A stretch of 64,000 nucleotides of DNA from CAZASK01 sp964487845 (lineage in GTDB: Bacteria; Chlamydiota; Chlamydiia; Chlamydiales; FEN-1388): contig CAZASK010000005.1 of NCBI GenBank assembly GCA_964487845.1, positions 21,896 to 85,895 on the forward strand, in the 5' to 3' direction. The position numbers and the translations under genes are program-made. Shown here in pieces: positions 33,984 through 43,545 of this stretch. Numbering within the stretch: the stretch's first letter is position 1; each line of letters starts with the position of its first letter. The notes under the pieces are model-generated. The model had not been told where the DNA came from, did not search any database, and worked only from the letters and a program-made list of their open reading frames with translations.

Positions 33984-34042
33984 CGTAACTATTCAGGTCA
34001 CCCGTTTTGCGCAGCAAGAGAGGCGACCTGAATAGTTACGAA
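33982..34042. repeat. 61-bp palindrome with perfect 18-bp arms
   Basis: TTCGTAACTATTCAGGTC at 33982-33999 is perfectly inverted at 34025-34042, with a 25-base centre. It sits just after the rpsN terminator and before an accessory gene. It may be a shortened relative of the larger palindromic insertions or a bidirectional transcription barrier. Confidence 0.7.
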
Positions 34043-34093
34043 TGTTCTAGAAAACGACCCTCAATAACTTGGGCTATCAAAAGAGAAAAAAAT

Positions 34094-34732
34094 ATGAGAA
34101 AAATTCTTTGCATATTGCTACTAACTCTATCGTCTATATACGCAGAAAATGAACCAAATATATCCAATATAGAGAAATACACTGCTGTCATAGAAAAAGA
34201 TCCTACAAGATCAGAATTTAAGACATTGCTTGCCTATCTAGAACGGGCAAACTGTCACATGGTACGAGGGAACCTCCTTGATGCAAAGGAAGACTTTGAC
34301 CACATCTGTTTCACAATAATCCCTAAAGACAAGAACGTATATGAAGAAGTAAAGAAGATGCCTCAAGAGAGACTCTATCTCTTTTGCGACGCTCTACGAG
34401 GAAGAATACAAACATATCATAAGATTGATGCTCTCCATAAAAAATCTATTGAAGTCGAAACAAGGCTGCTGGTTGAAATCGATACAAGAATACCGAAGGT
34501 TGTAGAAGTTGGCGAAGATGAGTATATCATGCCAAATACACAGCTAGATGACAAAGAAATGGAAGAATTTACAGACAATCTAAAAAAACAGGGACTTATA
34601 TCTAAATCTGCTGACGTTGAGAAATTACCGTCTGGCTATATCAAAGTAAAAACCCAACCGGCAAAACCAAGCTGCTGTACTTCTTGTAAAGATGGCAGAA
34701 AATGTAAAGACGAAAAAAAAAGTCTAAATTAA
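34094..34732 (+). CDS. Exported Cys-rich accessory protein, 5' part of a frame-broken gene
   Basis: 212 aa starting with a signal peptide (MRKILCILLLTLSSIYA), then a helical TPR-like region (YLERANCHMVRGNLLDAKED) and a Cys-rich tail (SCCTSCKDGRKCKDEKK). The frame stops right after a run of nine A. Adding one A (or a -1 shift) continues into 34708-35106, which is also Cys-rich, so this is probably one exported protein of about 330 aa. Start ATG 34094 is chosen for the signal peptide. Unknown function; C. trachomatis also has a secreted protein here (CT788) but I cannot claim homology. Confidence 0.65.
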   Translation: MRKILCILLLTLSSIYAENEPNISNIEKYTAVIEKDPTRSEFKTLLAYLERANCHMVRGNLLDAKEDFDHICFTIIPKDKNVYEEVKKMPQERLYLFCDALRGRIQTYHKIDALHKKSIEVETRLLVEIDTRIPKVVEVGEDEYIMPNTQLDDKEMEEFTDNLKKQGLISKSADVEKLPSGYIKVKTQPAKPSCCTSCKDGRKCKDEKKSLN

Positions 34733-35106
34733 TTCCAAAACACAAACATTCTAAAAAAGAATGTCGTAGTGTTTGTGATGCCGTAACAGATGCCGCCTTA
34801 GCAGCTGTAAGCGGAAATGCTGCTACTAGAGCCGCTTTTACATTGGGAATAAAAGCTGTTCAAAGAGGATGTCATAAATGCTGTAATGGCAAGGGATTTT
34901 ACGAAAACTGCGTGCGCCCTATCAAGAACTATATCCAACAACCCCATGATCACATGTTCCCTGATGAAGATGACGATTATATAAATAACGATGGGCGCTA
35001 CTCTTCCACTGAAAACTGGGCAGACCGATACAGAAGAGAACAAGAAAGATATTGGAATGATATATACAACGGAAGAAATAATCACAACAGCATATTTGGA
35101 TATTAA
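34708..35106 (+). pseudogene. Frame-shifted 3' part of the 34094 gene (Cys-rich)
   Basis: Open frame with no good start of its own; it reads through KKECRSVCDAVTDAALAAVS, then VQRGCHKCCNGKGFYENC and a Tyr/Asn/Asp-rich end finishing HNSIFGY. Cys spacing (C-x3-C, C-x2-CC, C) continues the pattern of the upstream ORF. Either a true coding continuation reached by slippage, or a recent frameshift. A TTG at 34843 could start a shorter product. Confidence 0.6.
34713..34721 (+). other. Poly-A9 slippage site within the Cys-rich gene
   Basis: GACG followed by nine A then GTCTAAATTAA. In the upstream frame it reads Asp-Glu-Lys-Lys-Ser-Leu-Asn-stop. One extra A gives Asp-Glu-Lys-Lys-Lys-Ser-Lys-Leu-Ile-Pro and joins the downstream frame. 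Confidence 0.7.
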
Positions 35107-35395
35107 TCATGAAATTTAAAAAAGTAAACTATGTTCTGCTGGACTTTTGAAAAAATTGCCGCCAATTCTCCTTAATACCAAGAAGATATATGGCGATAAC
35201 TTTGTCAAGGCTCGTGCCTTCGGCACTCGGATAATTGCAAACTATGTAGAGGCTGGAAGAAGAAATGTGTTGAAGAAAAACAAGTCACCGGCAAAATAGG
35301 CGAGTTTTTGAGAACAAACCTACAGCGGTGACACGATGTGTGATATCAAACAGAGACAATTCTAAGCTAGATAAGGCTCGCAAAGCCGATGCAGT
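35107..35395. other. Non-coding or decayed stretch
   Basis: 289 bases with no convincing ORF, RNA gene or terminator. A small hairpin GTGCC-TTC-GGCAC occurs near 35212. It could be decayed coding sequence behind the frame-broken gene, but nothing recognisable remains. Confidence 0.5.
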
Positions 35396-35833
35396 CTAAT
35401 ATGAATTTATTTTTTTGGAATGGTATAACGCTAAATCTTCTATCTTCTTCCACTCTATCATCCCCTCTTTCCAGACGAAATTTTGAGAGGTGATAGCACC
35501 AGATTGAAGAAGCTGCCTCAGCGCTTCTATTGAAACAGGCCCAAACTGCACATGAGCCTTGTCAAGGTAGTACCACAATTCATGACTTACATTCTCAGAC
35601 GGCACACTCTCTTCTGGAGATTGATACGCCACGCAGCTTACTTGTGGTTCTCTTCTTACTTTTTGCACTCTACTATCAGATGCGGGGAAGAGAAACAGAG
35701 CAAGCACTCCTAAAGCGCCAAAAAGCATGCCTACACAAAACCAAACAGCTGGGTTTCTTCCACGCCTCATGGCAAAGTATGCAGATAGGCTTCCCATCAT
35801 CAATGCAATAGCGATATATGTCAGTAGCTCCAT
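35396..35833 (-). CDS. Membrane protein with C-terminal GYF_2-type domain
   Basis: 145 aa. Two N-terminal transmembrane helices (LLTYIAIALMMGSLSAYFA; AVWFCVGMLFGALGVLALFL), a short linker, and a C-terminal domain with ELWYYLDKAHVQFGPVS, LRQLLQSGAI and FVWKEGMIEWKKIED, which is the GYF_2 pattern (WYY...GP...L..L...G.I...T.VW..GM..W). Such domains bind proline-rich or membrane partners; function here unknown. Chlamydiae have several such proteins. Confidence 0.75.
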   Translation of the reverse strand: MELLTYIAIALMMGSLSAYFAMRRGRNPAVWFCVGMLFGALGVLALFLFPASDSRVQKVRREPQVSCVAYQSPEESVPSENVSHELWYYLDKAHVQFGPVSIEALRQLLQSGAITSQNFVWKEGMIEWKKIEDLALYHSKKINSY

Positions 35834-35936
35834 AATATATTGTCTCGATCGTCCTGTTTACGGTAGAATGAAATACACACCTCGCATCGTAAGAAAAACA
35901 GATGCGTTGGGTACAGGATAGCAAAACGAGGAAGAT

Positions 35937-36416
35937 ATGGGCGAGAAAAAAACAGGAGCAGACATACTGCACATCGACACAAAAGAATTAGAACTACCAG
36001 ACACCACTTTCGTAAGAGATGTTGATAATAAAGTATTTCACGGCATTATCGTACAGTGCTTATCAAAAATTGAAGGCATTGCACTTCTCGAGGGCAACTT
36101 GATTGACCATGTACTTGGACGCTCAGACGGAGTCAAGGGCCTCCATACAGAGCAAGATCCAAAACAGCATTCTCTCAAAGTAAAGATAGAGGTCAATATC
36201 GCCTACGGAGTATCAATTCCTGAAAAAGCAGAAGAAATCCAAACTGTAGTCGTACAAGAGTTAACCAAATATACAGGACTTCACGTCTCAGAAGTACATG
36301 TTGTTTTTAAAGGCCTTGTACCCACTGAGAGCGAAAAGCAGAAACCGAATATCACTCTTCTCCCCTCATCGCCAAAGGCTGCGCAACTTGGTGAAGAATA
36401 TTCAGATATTTTTTAG
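35937..36416 (+). CDS. Asp23/Gls24-family envelope-stress protein
   Basis: 159 aa. VKIEVNIAYGVSIPEKAEEI and TGLHVSEVHVVFKGLVP are the Asp23 family landmarks. These small cytoplasmic proteins associate with the membrane and envelope stress in Gram-positives; the chlamydial role is not known. A GAGG site lies upstream of the ATG. The end overlaps the convergent uvrC by 15 bases. Confidence 0.78.
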   Translation: MGEKKTGADILHIDTKELELPDTTFVRDVDNKVFHGIIVQCLSKIEGIALLEGNLIDHVLGRSDGVKGLHTEQDPKQHSLKVKIEVNIAYGVSIPEKAEEIQTVVVQELTKYTGLHVSEVHVVFKGLVPTESEKQKPNITLLPSSPKAAQLGEEYSDIF

Positions 36417-38216
36417 TCTCTGAGCGTCCGCCTCAGTAATTCCAGGAACTTGCATCAGCTGCTGTATCGTAGCTGATGCTATCGCTTGAGGGCTGCCAAA
36501 ATGTCTCAGCAGTCTCTTTTTTTTCACAGGCCCTATCCCTACAACCTCATCGAGAACACTCTTTCTTATATTTTTTTCTCTTCTTTTTCTGTGAAAGGAG
36601 ATCACAAATCGATGCGCTTCATCTCGAATCTGTTGCACAAGATGCAAAATAGGCGAATGCACAGGCAGCCGAATCGGCTCTTTTTCGTCTTCTATGTACA
36701 CCACCTCTTCAGTGATTCCTCTATCATGACGACCTTGATCTTTTGCTATGGCAATAACAGAACAAGAGACTATACCAAGCTCAGCTAAAGCAGCTTGTGC
36801 CACATGCAGATGTCCTTTCCCTCCATCGATCATAATAAGATCGGGAAAGCTTTCTGCTTTTCCTTGATCTCCAAATCGCCGCGTAAGCACTTCTCGCATC
36901 ATTGCATAGTCATCAGCTTGTTCAACAGAGCGGATACGCCATTTGCGATACTCTTTTGGAGCTTTATACCCATCTTCAAAAACAGCCATCGCCGATACCT
37001 TTTCATCACCTGCCAAATGAGAGTTGTCGTAGCATTCAATTCGCTTTGGAAATGACTTCAAATGCAAAATTTCCTTCAGCTCACAGAGCAGTTGATCTTG
37101 CTTTTCTTTATAGATCATTTTTTCTGAAAGATGCGCCTTCGCATTTGCAAGGGCAAGGGCGGCCATCTCTGCTTTGACACCTCGATCTGCTGCCACAATC
37201 CTACCTGACCATTTTTTCTTTTCATGAAATACTTCTTGTACAAGAGTGGCAGACTGTAGCTCGAAAGTAAGCAGCAGCTCATCTGGCAGATCGTTATGTA
37301 AATATTGCTGCAGTAGATATGATTGCATCATTTCTTCATCGTCTTGCACGGCATTATCGACTGAAAAATGATGCGATCCGACAAGAGATGAATTTCTATA
37401 ATAAAGAGTTGTAATGACGACATGACTGCCTGTGCGTAGAAGTGCAATAACATCAGTATCTATACGACTTATAAAAGCAACCTGCTGTCTTTCTGACAAT
37501 TTTTTCAGCTGATCTATTTTTTTTACTATTACAGCCGCCTCTTCAAATTTGAGTGCATCACTAGCCTGGTGCATTTCTTTCTTTAAAGAAACGATCAGCT
37601 CTTTACTTCGTCCAGTGAGTAATGCTTGCGCATTGACCACAATTTCTTTATATTCTTTTTTCTCAATAAGCCCTACACATGGTCCAGGACATCGCTTCAT
37701 TTGATAGAGAAGACACGGTTTGGTTCTTCTTATAAACTCCGCGTCAGAACATTGTCTGAGAGGAAATAATCTGCTGATCATATCAAATGCAGCTCTTGCT
37801 TGCTGACTGCTTGTATAGGGTCCATAATACATCCCATCTTTTGGAACACTTCCCTTATAGCGGACAAGTTGCATCGCAGGAAAATCATGCTTCGTTGTCA
37901 GTTTTATGCTCAGATAGCCCTTATCGTCTTTGAGCAGGATGTTGTAGCGCGGCTGATATTTCTTAATCAGTGTATTTTCTAATAACAGCGCCTCTTTTTC
38001 TGATTGCACGACGATGATATCGATGCTCTCTACTTTTTCAAGTAAATAAGGTAATTGCACTCTTGTATCATGGCCGCAATAGTATTGCTTGAGACGTGTT
38101 TTGAGGTTGTTTGCTTTTCCTACGTAGAGAACATCACCTGCTCTATCTTTCATGAGATAGACACCAGGCTCCGCTGGATAGCTAGAGAAGCTTTCAGCAA
38201 TTGTTGGCATATACAC
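36402..38216 (-). CDS. uvrC: Excinuclease ABC subunit C
   Basis: 604 aa. N-terminal GIY-YIG nuclease (GVYLMKDRAGDVLYVGKANN), UVR motif near residues 205-240, RNase H-like 5' nuclease domain (ECYDNSHLAGDEKVSAMAVF) and C-terminal helix-hairpin-helix. It cuts both sides of lesions bound by UvrAB. Met at residue 3 (MPTIAESF) may be the true start. Matches the CT791 position in C. trachomatis near rpsN. Confidence 0.95.
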   Translation of the reverse strand: MYMPTIAESFSSYPAEPGVYLMKDRAGDVLYVGKANNLKTRLKQYYCGHDTRVQLPYLLEKVESIDIIVVQSEKEALLLENTLIKKYQPRYNILLKDDKGYLSIKLTTKHDFPAMQLVRYKGSVPKDGMYYGPYTSSQQARAAFDMISRLFPLRQCSDAEFIRRTKPCLLYQMKRCPGPCVGLIEKKEYKEIVVNAQALLTGRSKELIVSLKKEMHQASDALKFEEAAVIVKKIDQLKKLSERQQVAFISRIDTDVIALLRTGSHVVITTLYYRNSSLVGSHHFSVDNAVQDDEEMMQSYLLQQYLHNDLPDELLLTFELQSATLVQEVFHEKKKWSGRIVAADRGVKAEMAALALANAKAHLSEKMIYKEKQDQLLCELKEILHLKSFPKRIECYDNSHLAGDEKVSAMAVFEDGYKAPKEYRKWRIRSVEQADDYAMMREVLTRRFGDQGKAESFPDLIMIDGGKGHLHVAQAALAELGIVSCSVIAIAKDQGRHDRGITEEVVYIEDEKEPIRLPVHSPILHLVQQIRDEAHRFVISFHRKRREKNIRKSVLDEVVGIGPVKKKRLLRHFGSPQAIASATIQQLMQVPGITEADAQRLKNI

Positions 38217-38234
38217 CTGATACGTAAGATAAAT

Positions 38235-39302
38235 CTACTTCTTATGGAGGATGTGAAGATTTTCTGGAAGCTCTTCTTGCAATGCAAGCTGTCCACAAGC
38301 TGCTGCTATATCATCGCCTTTTGTGTATCGACATGTATTGATAACGCCTGCATCATCGAGCACCTTTCGGAACTGACGAATTGCTTCAGCGTCTGGCCTT
38401 TGTAACTTGAGCCCTTTTACAGGATTGTAGGGAATCAAGTTCACGGTACACTGTCTATTTTTCAATAAAGCAGCCAGTTCTTCAGCGTCTTGTATACTAT
38501 CGTTTATGCCATGCAAAAGGATATACTCGTAGGTAATATCTCTTTTCGTCATTTTGAAATAGTGGTCCATAGCTTGCATAATCTGATCAAGCTGATACTG
38601 TCTTGCATAAGGAATAATTTTCTGCCTGATTCGCTGATTTGGAGCATGCAAGGAAAGAACAAGATTCACTCTGAAGTCTTCTTGTGCAATGCGCAATATC
38701 CCTTCCACTACACCGACTGTCGAAACCGTAATACGCCTCTGAGAAATATGCATCATCTCGGGATCGATCAACATGCGAATCGACTTTGTAACGGCCTCAT
38801 AATTGCGCAAAGGCTCTCCCATTCCCATGTACACAATATGCGATACACGCTCACCTTTTTTTGCAAGCCACTGATCTATCATGTATACTTGTGATACAAT
38901 CTCATGGCATTCTAAATCGCGAAAAAGGCCCTTTTGACCTGAAGCACAAAAAGCACAGCGTGCGGGACAGCCCACCTGCGATGACACACATACCGTACGT
39001 CTCTCATCAGATAGAATAAGCACTGACTCCACAAGACGACCACAACTTAGCTTCCATAAAAACTTGAATGTCTCCTTATCGTCAGACTCTTGCACATGAA
39101 CGAGTGTGATCTGCTGGATATCAAATGTATGAGCAAGTTTTTCACGCAAAGCTATACTCAGATTGGTCATTTCAGAAAAGGAAGATACTTTTTTCTGAAA
39201 CAGCCACTCTAGCACCTGTTTTGCCTGAAAAGAACGAAGCCCCTCTTTCTGAGCCCATTCTTTAAATTCTAGAGATGTGAAATTGAGTAAAACTTGCTTC
39301 AT
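38235..39302 (-). CDS. rlmN: Dual-specificity 23S rRNA/tRNA adenine-C2 methyltransferase RlmN
   Basis: 355-aa radical SAM enzyme. The cluster motif CPARCAFC (C-x3-C-x2-C) is near residue 112, SLHAPNQRIRQKIIPY follows, and the C-terminal methyl-accepting Cys is in VINTCRYTKGDD. It methylates A2503 of 23S rRNA and A37 of some tRNAs. Located 19 bases upstream of uvrC on the same strand. Confidence 0.93.
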   Translation of the reverse strand: MKQVLLNFTSLEFKEWAQKEGLRSFQAKQVLEWLFQKKVSSFSEMTNLSIALREKLAHTFDIQQITLVHVQESDDKETFKFLWKLSCGRLVESVLILSDERRTVCVSSQVGCPARCAFCASGQKGLFRDLECHEIVSQVYMIDQWLAKKGERVSHIVYMGMGEPLRNYEAVTKSIRMLIDPEMMHISQRRITVSTVGVVEGILRIAQEDFRVNLVLSLHAPNQRIRQKIIPYARQYQLDQIMQAMDHYFKMTKRDITYEYILLHGINDSIQDAEELAALLKNRQCTVNLIPYNPVKGLKLQRPDAEAIRQFRKVLDDAGVINTCRYTKGDDIAAACGQLALQEELPENLHILHKK

Positions 39303-39421
39303 AAGGCCTGCAATTTTACTCTAAATTCATATAACTCTCCACAAAAAACTTCCTTTATGATACGAATAAGTCAAAAAACGATTAGTTTTTTTTTGAAATC
39401 ACAAAACACATGGAGGCGTGT

Positions 39422-39586
39422 ATGAAACAACTTTTAGTCACCTTGGCACTAGGGGTTATGGTAATAAGCTGCAAATGCAATTCAAATAATGATGAGGCTC
39501 CTAAGAAAATGTCCAAAAATGAACAGCAATCAAACAATAACATGAACAAGCAAACTGCCAAGCAGTCACGCTCTTCAGATTATTAA
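39422..39586 (+). CDS. Small lipoprotein
   Basis: 54 aa: MKQLLVTLALGVMVISC with a good lipobox (VISC, Cys17), then a Lys/Asn/Gln/Ser-rich tail ending RSSDY. A GGAGG site six bases upstream of the ATG. Single gene between rlmN and a glycosyltransferase, ended by the hairpin at 39597-39623. Function unknown. Confidence 0.75.
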   Translation: MKQLLVTLALGVMVISCKCNSNNDEAPKKMSKNEQQSNNNMNKQTAKQSRSSDY

Positions 39587-39596
39587 AACTCGCTTT

Positions 39597-39623
39597 GATA
39601 GAGATCTGATACAGATCTCTATC
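39597..39623. terminator. Terminator-like hairpin between convergent genes
   Basis: GATAGAGATCT, a 5-base loop, AGATCTCTATC: perfect 11-bp stem. It follows the lipoprotein stop by 10 bases and overlaps the stop of the minus-strand glycosyltransferase. No long T run, so bidirectional barrier function is inferred. Confidence 0.65.
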
Positions 39624-40437
39624 TTCCTGAAAAAGCCCATTGAACACGACGCGCGAGCTTATGGATCATATGCCTCAGATAGCGTTGCTTAAAAAGCCAG
39701 CCGCATGCCCATATAAATCCATAATGCAACACAATTTCATAAAATGTTTCTTTAAAAACACGAACCAGATATTTGAGTGAAAAGGGTATAAGCACAGGAT
39801 CTACATAGGCCCGTTGATCTCCTATCACCTTCAAGCTCCCCTCTTTCAAAAATCGAGCAAAAAAGTCGAAGCCGCCTCTTACATACAGATCTTTGTCAAA
39901 GAGCCCTATTTTTTTAAATACCTCTTTTTTTATCCAGCATGACTGCAAATTGGTAGGCTGCTTTCCTTGGCGTAGTTGCTCATGACTCAGCGGTCTAAAA
40001 AGAAAATGGGAATGATTCCATTCATCAAGGAAAAAGCTCGCTGTATACAAGAGATCTGGATAATGATGCTCTGCAATCTGCCACATCGCAGTAGAAATCG
40101 CCGTTGGGAATATATAGGCATCTCCTGGCCTCAATATATGGACATATTCTCCTTGAGCTACCCCCACACCTCGATTCATCATTTCAAATATCTTTGTAGT
40201 TGGTACCTGCTGAAGGCGAATACGAGGATCACGATAGGAATGTATAATTTCAATAGTCCTATCTGTGGAGTTGGCGTCAATAATGACGATCTCTATCTTG
40301 CAGTTGATTTGAGCCAATACACTCTCTAGAGTTGCGGCAATATATTGCGCAGCATTGTGCGTAGGAATGATGACAGACACTGTAAAGACGCTACATAAAG
40401 GAGGCTTACTAAAAAAGATATGCTCGTGTGATTCCAT
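39619..40437 (-). CDS. Family 2 glycosyltransferase
   Basis: 272 aa. VSVIIPTHNAAQYIAATLES at the N-terminus with the EIVIIDANSTDRT nucleotide-binding strand and RPGDAY in the DxD position are typical GT2 features. A C-terminal hydrophobic patch (FIWACGWLF) may contact the membrane. Probably adds sugar in LPS or other envelope glycans. Alone on the minus strand, divergent from glyQS. Confidence 0.82.
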   Translation of the reverse strand: MESHEHIFFSKPPLCSVFTVSVIIPTHNAAQYIAATLESVLAQINCKIEIVIIDANSTDRTIEIIHSYRDPRIRLQQVPTTKIFEMMNRGVGVAQGEYVHILRPGDAYIFPTAISTAMWQIAEHHYPDLLYTASFFLDEWNHSHFLFRPLSHEQLRQGKQPTNLQSCWIKKEVFKKIGLFDKDLYVRGGFDFFARFLKEGSLKVIGDQRAYVDPVLIPFSLKYLVRVFKETFYEIVLHYGFIWACGWLFKQRYLRHMIHKLARRVQWAFSGR

Positions 40438-40503
40438 ATTTGAGTGAAATGACTCCTCTTGCTAAACTCTACTACTTCCACAGGGAAGTAAGGGGTAGTT
40501 GCA

Positions 40504-43500
40504 ATGTACACGTTTCAGGAAATAGTAGCCAAGCTCTCTCAATTTTGGCATGAACAAGGATGCGCTATCTTACAGCCACATGACGTGGAAAAAGGCGCTG
40601 CAACCTTCAACCCTCACACCTTCTTTCGCTGCCTAGGGCCAGAGCCTTATCATGCAGCATATATCGAACCCTGCCGAAGACCAAAAGATGGCCGCTATGC
40701 TCAAAATCCAAACCGAGTACAGCATTACTTCCAGTATCAAGTGATGCTCAAACCATCTCCTTATAACATACAAGATCTCTACTTACAATCTTTAGAAGCA
40801 ATAGGCTTTGATTTAAGAAATCACGATATCCGCTTCGTACATGATGACTGGGAGCAACCTACCATCGGCGCATGGGGTCTTGGATGGGAAATATGGATCG
40901 ATGGACAAGAGTGCAGTCAATTTACCTATTTCCAGGCAGTAGGAGGCAGCACCCTCAAGCCGATTACAGGCGAGATCACCTACGGACTTGAAAGACTGGC
41001 GATGTATCTACAAAATAAGAAGTCTATATTTGAGCTGCAGTGGAACGACACACTGACCTATGGAGACATCTACACACAAGATGAAAAAGAATGGAGCCGT
41101 TACAACTTTGAAGCAAGTGATGCGCCAGCATGGCTTTCCTTATTTAAACTCTATGAAAACGAGGCAAAAAGACTCGCTGTCTCTCAACTGCCGATCCCAG
41201 CACTTGATTTTGTCATGAAGGCGTCGCATGCATTTAACATGCTCGACGCAAGAGGGGCGATCTCGGTCACTGAACGAGCAAATTATATTGCGCAGGTTCG
41301 AGATATAGCCAAATTAGTTGCCGATAGTTATCTCATGTCGAGACACGCATTAGATTACCCGCTCCTGCATAAGCAGACAACGACTATCAGCGCCTATACT
41401 CCTGTTCCCGCAGCAGACACCGTGTATCAAAAACAGAACTCTCCACAAGATCTTCTTCTCGAAATCGGAGTTGAAGAACTGCCAGCTTCATTTGTCCCTA
41501 TCGGACTAGACAATTTTGAGCGACTGATGAAAGAGCTCCTTGAAAAAGAAGGATTGGCATATGAATCAATCAAGCCCATGGGAACTCCAAGAAGACTCAC
41601 ACTTTTAGTCAAAGGTGTAAGTCCTGAAAAGAAAGCGAGTACGCAAGAAAAACGTGGACCATCTTTGCAAGCTGCCTTTGACGAATCAGGAAATGCCACA
41701 AAGGCACTTCATGGATATTGCAAACAACTCGGAATAGAGCCTCCTACAAAAGAGCAGCTGACTACGCAAGCAATCTCCCATATCCGTATAGAGGAAATAA
41801 AGGGAACGCCATACCTTGTATCGCACGTTCATTCAGAGAGCGAACTCACACAGACAATTTTAGAAAAAGCATTGCCAGCACTCATCTTACGAATCGATTT
41901 TCCCAAGAAGATGCGTTGGGCTGATCTCGACATCGGTTTTGCTCGCCCTATTCGATGGATCGCTTGCCTCTATGGAGAAGAGGTCATCAGCTTTGATGTA
42001 GGACCTATTCACTCTTCTCGATACAGCTTTGGCCATCGCCAACTTGCGCCTCATATGATTGAGCTTACGTATGCAAATCAGTATGAAGAACAGATGGCAA
42101 AGGCTCATGTCGTTGTATGCCCTCAAGAGCGTGTACAACTCATTCAAGCACACATTCGCGCAATTGAAGAAACTCATAATTGCATCGTTTCTTCTCAAGA
42201 AAAAATTATCCCACAAGTGGTACATCTTGTAGAAAAACCCTATCTTGCACTTACCGAATTTGATGAACACTATCTTCGAGCACCGCAAGAAGTCCTTGTC
42301 TCTGAGATGAGAGAGCATCAAAAATATTTTCCTGTCTTGGACAGAGACAAAAAACTCCGTAACCAGTTTGTCATCACTGCAAATGTACCTGCTACTGCTG
42401 CGATTGAGCAGGGAAATAGAAATGTCTTATCAGCAAGACTCTCTGATGGCGTATTTCTATACGAACAAGATTTAAAAACACCTCTTGATGGATTTGTAGA
42501 AAAACTCAAAGGCATCATCTTCCAGTCAGGCTTCGAGACAGGCCATGACACTCTCTATCATAAATCTCTTCGTATGCAAAAAGAAGCAGCAGTCGTGGCA
42601 CCTTACGTGCCAGGAGCAGATGTAGCACTCACACAGCAAGCTGCGCTCTACGCAAAAGCAGACCTTGCTACAGAGGTAGTACAAGAGTTCCCTGAGCTAC
42701 AAGGAGAGATGGGAAGGATCTATGCCCAGCACCAGAAGATGCCGCAAGCCGTCTGCCAAGCAATCGATGAACACTGGATGCCACGAGGCGAAAAAGCTCC
42801 TCTTCCAACCATTCCAGAGGGCATTGCTCTCGGCATTACAGAGAAAATAGACAACCTCATCTCATTTTTTGGCCTTGGATTAAAGCCAACATCATCGAGT
42901 GATCCATTTGCTTTAAGAAGGCAAGCACTCGGGCTTGTGAAAATAGTCATTAAACATAAGCTGACACTTCCTCTTCGAGCACCTCTCAAGCAATGTATTG
43001 CATTTTTCCCTCACGCGTTCAGTGCCAAGAGTGAAATCCTTGTACAAGAGATCATCTCGTTTATACAGGCGAGGATGCGTCCTATGCTGCAAGAAGAGGG
43101 GTTTTCGAAAAATGCAATTGAAGCATGCTTGTCTCCTCATGACGACGACATCTTCGATATTTTCTGCCGTATAGAAGCTGTGCATCGCTTCCAGAATGAA
43201 AATAAAGACTTTGAGAAGCTGATTGAAGTATATAAACGCTGCCGCGGCCAAATAGCTGATTTTCCTGACTGCCCAATCAATCACACTCTCTTTTCTACAG
43301 AGCAAGAAAAAGATTTGTACAGAGAGCTTGCAAGTAAAAAAACGCTCTTTATGCAAAAGCTATCCACTCGTCAGTATACTGAAGCTCTCTCACTGGTGGC
43401 TGAGCTACAGCCATTTTTAGCCGAGCTCTTTCTTCACGTAAAGATATTGGCTGATGATGCTGAAATCAAGAAAAACAGGATAGCTCTTCTTCAGCAGGTA

Positions 43501-43542
43501 CTTCATCTTTTTGATGCGATAGCACAGTTTGGAAAGCTGTAG
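40504..43542 (+). CDS. glyQS: Glycyl-tRNA synthetase, fused alpha-beta chain
   Basis: 1012 aa. Residues 1-290 are the alpha subunit (WHEQGCAILQPHDVEKGA, PNRVQHYFQYQVMLKPSP, GLGWEIWIDGQE), and from about residue 317 the beta subunit follows (DLLLEIGVEELPASF, then FPKKMRWADLDIGFARPIRW). The single-chain fusion is characteristic of chlamydiae (CT796) and a few other groups. It charges tRNA-Gly. Normal length for the fused form, with no breaks. Confidence 0.96.
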   Translation: MYTFQEIVAKLSQFWHEQGCAILQPHDVEKGAATFNPHTFFRCLGPEPYHAAYIEPCRRPKDGRYAQNPNRVQHYFQYQVMLKPSPYNIQDLYLQSLEAIGFDLRNHDIRFVHDDWEQPTIGAWGLGWEIWIDGQECSQFTYFQAVGGSTLKPITGEITYGLERLAMYLQNKKSIFELQWNDTLTYGDIYTQDEKEWSRYNFEASDAPAWLSLFKLYENEAKRLAVSQLPIPALDFVMKASHAFNMLDARGAISVTERANYIAQVRDIAKLVADSYLMSRHALDYPLLHKQTTTISAYTPVPAADTVYQKQNSPQDLLLEIGVEELPASFVPIGLDNFERLMKELLEKEGLAYESIKPMGTPRRLTLLVKGVSPEKKASTQEKRGPSLQAAFDESGNATKALHGYCKQLGIEPPTKEQLTTQAISHIRIEEIKGTPYLVSHVHSESELTQTILEKALPALILRIDFPKKMRWADLDIGFARPIRWIACLYGEEVISFDVGPIHSSRYSFGHRQLAPHMIELTYANQYEEQMAKAHVVVCPQERVQLIQAHIRAIEETHNCIVSSQEKIIPQVVHLVEKPYLALTEFDEHYLRAPQEVLVSEMREHQKYFPVLDRDKKLRNQFVITANVPATAAIEQGNRNVLSARLSDGVFLYEQDLKTPLDGFVEKLKGIIFQSGFETGHDTLYHKSLRMQKEAAVVAPYVPGADVALTQQAALYAKADLATEVVQEFPELQGEMGRIYAQHQKMPQAVCQAIDEHWMPRGEKAPLPTIPEGIALGITEKIDNLISFFGLGLKPTSSSDPFALRRQALGLVKIVIKHKLTLPLRAPLKQCIAFFPHAFSAKSEILVQEIISFIQARMRPMLQEEGFSKNAIEACLSPHDDDIFDIFCRIEAVHRFQNENKDFEKLIEVYKRCRGQIADFPDCPINHTLFSTEQEKDLYRELASKKTLFMQKLSTRQYTEALSLVAELQPFLAELFLHVKILADDAEIKKNRIALLQQVLHLFDAIAQFGKL

Positions 43543-43545
43543 TCA

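Noticed and set aside
35107..35395. Possible small RNA or decayed gene
   Set aside because: Only a small GTGCC/GGCAC hairpin; no promoter-terminator pair and no homology recognised.
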